The position numbers were made by a program, and so were the translations under genes. A stretch of DNA of 8,515 nucleotides. Origin: Verrucomicrobiota bacterium (GTDB taxonomy: Bacteria > Verrucomicrobiota > Verrucomicrobiia > Limisphaerales > UBA1100). Shown here piece by piece: positions 6,673 through 8,515 of this stretch (the stretch's first letter is position 1; every line of letters starts with the position of its first letter). Under the pieces are notes generated by a model. The model made no database searches and was not told the origin of the DNA. It saw nothing but the letters and a program-made list of their open reading frames with translations. The DNA lies in assembly GCA_015660155.1 (NCBI GenBank), contig DQLO01000071.1:1-8515 (forward strand), read 5' to 3'.

Positions 6673-7677
6673 CTAATCATCCAACGCCACAAGCTGATGC
6701 GTGAGGCAATCGGTGAGCGCCAGCAGCGGCTCGCTGCCGATGGGCAGATTTTCAACGGCTGCCTTGGCGTCGGCGATGTAGCCGCCCACCACTTCACGGC
6801 AGGCGGCGGGGATGCCGCCCTCCACCAAGCGTTCCCGAACCGCTTCCGCCTGCGCCTCGCCGTCTTTGAGCATCGCCAGCCACGTTTTGCGCCCGGCGTC
6901 ATCCGCGCGCTCCAGCGCCAACAACACCGGCAGCGTCGCCTTGCCGGTGGCGAGATCGGTGCCCAGCGTTTTGCCGGCAATCGCTTCCGCGCCAAAGACG
7001 TCCACGCAATCATCGTAAATTTGATAGGCCGTGCCCAGTTGCTTGCCGTACTCGCGCAAAGCCTCTTCCGTGGCGGAATCCGAGGCGGCCAAACGCGCAC
7101 CGAGCGCGCAGGCGAGCGCAAAGAGTTCGGCGGTTTTCATCTCCACCAATTCGAAATACTCCGCCTGTTGCAAATGGAAGTTGCCGCGTTGGAGGGTTTG
7201 GCGAATCTCGCCGGTGCACACCGCCTTGGCCGCGCGTGCCACGAGGCCGCACACCGATTGCGTGGGCATATCAGCCGCCAGTTGCAGCGCCTCGGCAAAG
7301 AGACAATCGCCGGCGAGCACGGAAACTTTGTTGCCCCAATTGGCCGCGAGCGTCGGCCGGCTGCGCCGCACTTCCGCGCCGTCCACCACATCATCGTGCA
7401 CCAGCGTGGCGAGGTGGATCATTTCGATAATCACCGCCGCGCGCGCGTGCTCGGCATTGAGCCCGCCCGAGGCGCGCCCGCTCAGGGCCACCAACAACGG
7501 ACGCAGCTGCTTGCCCTGACTGCCCAGCGCGTATTGCACGAACGTGGCGATTTGTGGATCGAACACCTCCACCTCCGCCTGCAGTTGCCCTGTCACCTCA
7601 TCGAGGAATGGCTGCACCGGTTCGCACAACTGCTGCCAGTCCAGCGGCGGCGCGGGGTTGGTTTGTTCGGCGAGCAT
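6673..7677 (-). CDS. Trans-polyprenyl diphosphate synthase, long-chain type (IspB/HepT-like)
   Basis: Condenses isopentenyl diphosphate units onto an allylic primer, probably to make the side chain of the respiratory quinone. All main family motifs are present in the 334-residue product: GKQLRP at 55-60, the first aspartate-rich motif DDVVD at 95-99 preceded by HLATLVH, LAGDCLF at 121-127, KT at 181-182, and the second aspartate-rich motif DDCVD at 222-226 within YQIYDDCVD, followed by GTDLATGKATLP. The residues four and five before the first DDxxD are small (T91, A90), which fits long-chain rather than farnesyl synthases; the exact chain length cannot be read. The usual GKRxRP motif has Q in place of the first arginine. 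The ATG at 7677 has no obvious Shine-Dalgarno. A quinone role suits the nearby bc complex, but undecaprenyl or carotenoid-type products are not excluded. Confidence 0.93.
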   Translation of the reverse strand: MLAEQTNPAPPLDWQQLCEPVQPFLDEVTGQLQAEVEVFDPQIATFVQYALGSQGKQLRPLLVALSGRASGGLNAEHARAAVIIEMIHLATLVHDDVVDGAEVRRSRPTLAANWGNKVSVLAGDCLFAEALQLAADMPTQSVCGLVARAAKAVCTGEIRQTLQRGNFHLQQAEYFELVEMKTAELFALACALGARLAASDSATEEALREYGKQLGTAYQIYDDCVDVFGAEAIAGKTLGTDLATGKATLPVLLALERADDAGRKTWLAMLKDGEAQAEAVRERLVEGGIPAACREVVGGYIADAKAAVENLPIGSEPLLALTDCLTHQLVALDD

Positions 7678-7801
7678 CTTAGGAAAAATATAGCGCGGGA
7701 AGAGTCGGGCGTCGAGGGAATGGTTTGTGGTTGGTTGAGGGATGAGGGGGAAACCAGGTTTGAGCAGCAGCTTGTTTTTGCCCTCAACACTCTTCCCTCA
7801 A
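7678..7801. repeat. Intergenic region with nested inverted repeats and a heptamer-type repeat
   Basis: GGGAAGAGT (7697-7705) pairs perfectly with ACTCTTCCC (7789-7797), and GTTGAGGG (7734-7741) pairs with CCCTCAAC (7781-7788). The two right arms are contiguous, while the left arms are split by 28 bp. On the plus strand the right end reads CCCTCAA-CACTCTT-CCCTCAA in 7-bp phase (7781-7801), and the last unit touches the stop codon of the EVE gene. The region follows that gene and precedes the prenyl synthase start. Its role is unknown; a transcript-end hairpin is possible, but there is no proper T-run. Confidence 0.5.
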
Positions 7802-8209
7802 CTAAACTCCCCCCATTTTCAGCACCCGCTTAAATTCCGCCGTGCTCACCGGCGACACGGACAGGCGGCTCTGCTTTAGCAACCCCATTCCCGCCAGCTT
7901 GGGCTCGGCTTTGATTTGCGCCAGTGTTACCGGCGCGGCCATGGCTTTGATCGGCTTCAAGTCCACTACGCTCCAGTCGCCCTCCTTTGCTGTCGGGTCC
8001 GCGTAGGCCTCGCGCGTCACTTTGGCCACGCCTACCACCGCTTTCTCGCTCACGCTGTGGTAAAATAAAACCAAATCACCCTTCCGCATCGCGCGCAGAT
8101 TATTGCGCGCCTGATAATTACGCACGCCATCCCAGTACGTGCCTTTGTCCTTCACAAACTGCGCCCACGGATATTTTTCCGGCTCCTGTTTCACCAGCCA
8201 ATGATTCAT
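7802..8209 (-). CDS. EVE-domain protein (thymocyte nuclear protein 1 / YTH-like fold family)
   Basis: A 135-residue cytoplasmic protein made of a single EVE domain. The diagnostic N-terminus MNHWLVKQEPEKYPW is followed by WDGVRNYQARNNLR and MRKGDLVLFYHS, all typical of the family, and the length is normal for it. EVE domains share the PUA/YTH-like fold and are thought to bind modified bases in DNA or RNA; the actual ligand here cannot be read. The frame stays open upstream to a GTG at 8260, but that extension would translate the intergenic repeat, so the ATG at 8209 is chosen. No Shine-Dalgarno is visible. The gene diverges from the yggS-like gene across a 107-bp repeat-filled spacer and is followed by another repeat-bearing spacer. 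The product contains no methyltransferase or nuclease domain, and none is encoded nearby. Confidence 0.9.
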   Translation of the reverse strand: MNHWLVKQEPEKYPWAQFVKDKGTYWDGVRNYQARNNLRAMRKGDLVLFYHSVSEKAVVGVAKVTREAYADPTAKEGDWSVVDLKPIKAMAAPVTLAQIKAEPKLAGMGLLKQSRLSVSPVSTAEFKRVLKMGGV

Positions 8210-8225
8210 GCGGGAATAGTGAAGC

Positions 8226-8275
8226 AGTGAATAGTGAGGAGTCACGCAAACACTACTCACTACTCACTATTCACT
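8226..8275. repeat. 13-bp perfect inverted repeat
   Basis: AGTGAATAGTGAG at 8226-8238 is the exact reverse complement of CTCACTATTCACT at 8263-8275, with a 24-bp spacer. The right arm lies inside the heptamer tract, so the left arm is a reverse-oriented copy of the same repeat words. It could form a hairpin or cruciform between the divergent starts of the EVE and yggS-like genes. Confidence 0.85.
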
Positions 8276-8313
8276 ATTCACTACTCACCACACACTCCAC
8301 CCGCTACACTCCA
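8251..8313 (+). repeat. Tandem heptamer tract, CACTAYT x5 then degenerate units
   Basis: Five consecutive 7-bp units, CACTACT, CACTACT, CACTATT, CACTATT and CACTACT, fill 8251-8285. Four further units stay in the same 7-bp phase: CACCACA, CACTCCA, CCCGCTA and CACTCCA (8286-8313). The tract ends 3 bp before the GTG of the yggS-like gene. It is comparable in style to the short tandem heptamer repeats known in intergenic DNA of some cyanobacteria. Confidence 0.9.
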
Positions 8314-8316
8314 TCC

Positions 8317-8515
8317 GTGCCGGACATCGCCGCCAACCTCGCCCAAGTACAGCAACGCATTGCCGCTGCGTGTGATCGGGCGGAGCGTTCGCCCGATGAG
8401 GTGCAGATCATCGCCGTGGGTAAAAAATTCACCGCAGACGTGATTCGCGAAGCTGCCGACTGTGGGCTTACACTCTTCGGCGAAAACCGCGTGCAAGAAG
8501 CCAAGGCCAAAATCC
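8317..8515 (+). CDS. yggS: YggS/PLPBP-type pyridoxal 5'-phosphate homeostasis protein, 5' part only
   Basis: Cytoplasmic PLP-binding protein that helps keep vitamin B6 and amino-acid pools balanced. Only the first 66 codons lie in the window. They show the family start: an N-terminal helix (residues 4-24), then the strand VQIIAVGKKF with K36 at the place of the PLP-binding lysine of E. coli YggS (AVSK there, AVGK here), and the hallmark LFGENRVQEAKAKI at about 53-66. The GTG at 8317 is the only start that gives the normal N-terminal length. No Shine-Dalgarno is visible because the upstream DNA is the heptamer repeat tract, so initiation may be leaderless or weak. It is transcribed away from the EVE gene. 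Confidence 0.9.
   Translation, partial: MPDIAANLAQVQQRIAAACDRAERSPDEVQIIAVGKKFTADVIREAADCGLTLFGENRVQEAKAKI

Noticed and set aside
6697..7833. 378-codon plus-strand frame opposite the prenyl synthase
   Set aside because: The minus-strand frame has all DDxxD family motifs; the plus frame is its antisense shadow.
8210..8260. N-terminal extension of the EVE protein to a GTG at 8260
   Set aside because: It would translate the intergenic heptamer repeat, and the family's normal start MNHWLVKQEP lies at 8209.
8226..8313. CRISPR-like array
   Set aside because: The units are 7 bp with no spacers and no cas gene nearby; this is a simple tandem repeat.

Overview
The window is GC-rich bacterial chromosome with compact housekeeping genes on both strands. 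There is no phage, transposon or CRISPR signature. A PVC-group bacterium, perhaps Verrucomicrobiota, would fit: it has a cytochrome b fused to a two-haem cytochrome c beside a Tat-type Rieske protein, and heptamer-rich intergenic repeats. This placement is an impression from gene style, not a phylogenetic result.

Layout from left to right. (1) Positions 2-2188, minus strand, hold most of nrdA, the class I ribonucleotide reductase large subunit, with its 3' end outside the window. (2) Positions 2189-2805 are a 617-bp gap that I read as the nrdA control region. It contains a sigma70-like promoter, two 16-bp NrdR-box-like palindromes spaced as in known NrdR operators, two perfect DnaA boxes facing each other around them, several near-match DnaA boxes, and a leader of about 330 nt full of short hairpins. 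(3) Positions 2806-5128, minus strand, hold a two-gene quinol:cytochrome c oxidoreductase operon: a Rieske iron-sulfur protein, then a cytochrome b/c fusion. (4) Positions 5273-6667, plus strand, hold a four-helix membrane protein with CvpA-like topology and a large unrecognised C-terminal domain. (5) Positions 6673-7677, minus strand, hold a long-chain trans-polyprenyl diphosphate synthase, converging on gene 4 with 5 bp between stops. (6) Positions 7802-8209, minus strand, hold an EVE-domain protein. (7) From 8317 to the edge, plus strand, is the start of a YggS/PLPBP-type pyridoxal-phosphate homeostasis protein.

The bc complex takes electrons from a quinol, and the polyprenyl synthase probably makes the isoprenoid tail of that quinone, so the middle of the window leans toward respiration. 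NrdA supplies deoxynucleotides, and its control region appears to combine a dNTP sensor (NrdR) with the replication initiator (DnaA). Three gaps carry pyrimidine-rich heptamer repeats of the form CACTNNN, most clearly between the EVE gene and the yggS-like gene, where they run to within 3 bp of the start codon.

The most interesting observations are the symmetric DnaA/NrdR arrangement upstream of nrdA and the heptamer repeats around the EVE gene. The DnaA-box cluster could also be read as a replication origin, but its position around an nrdA promoter makes transcriptional control the simpler explanation.
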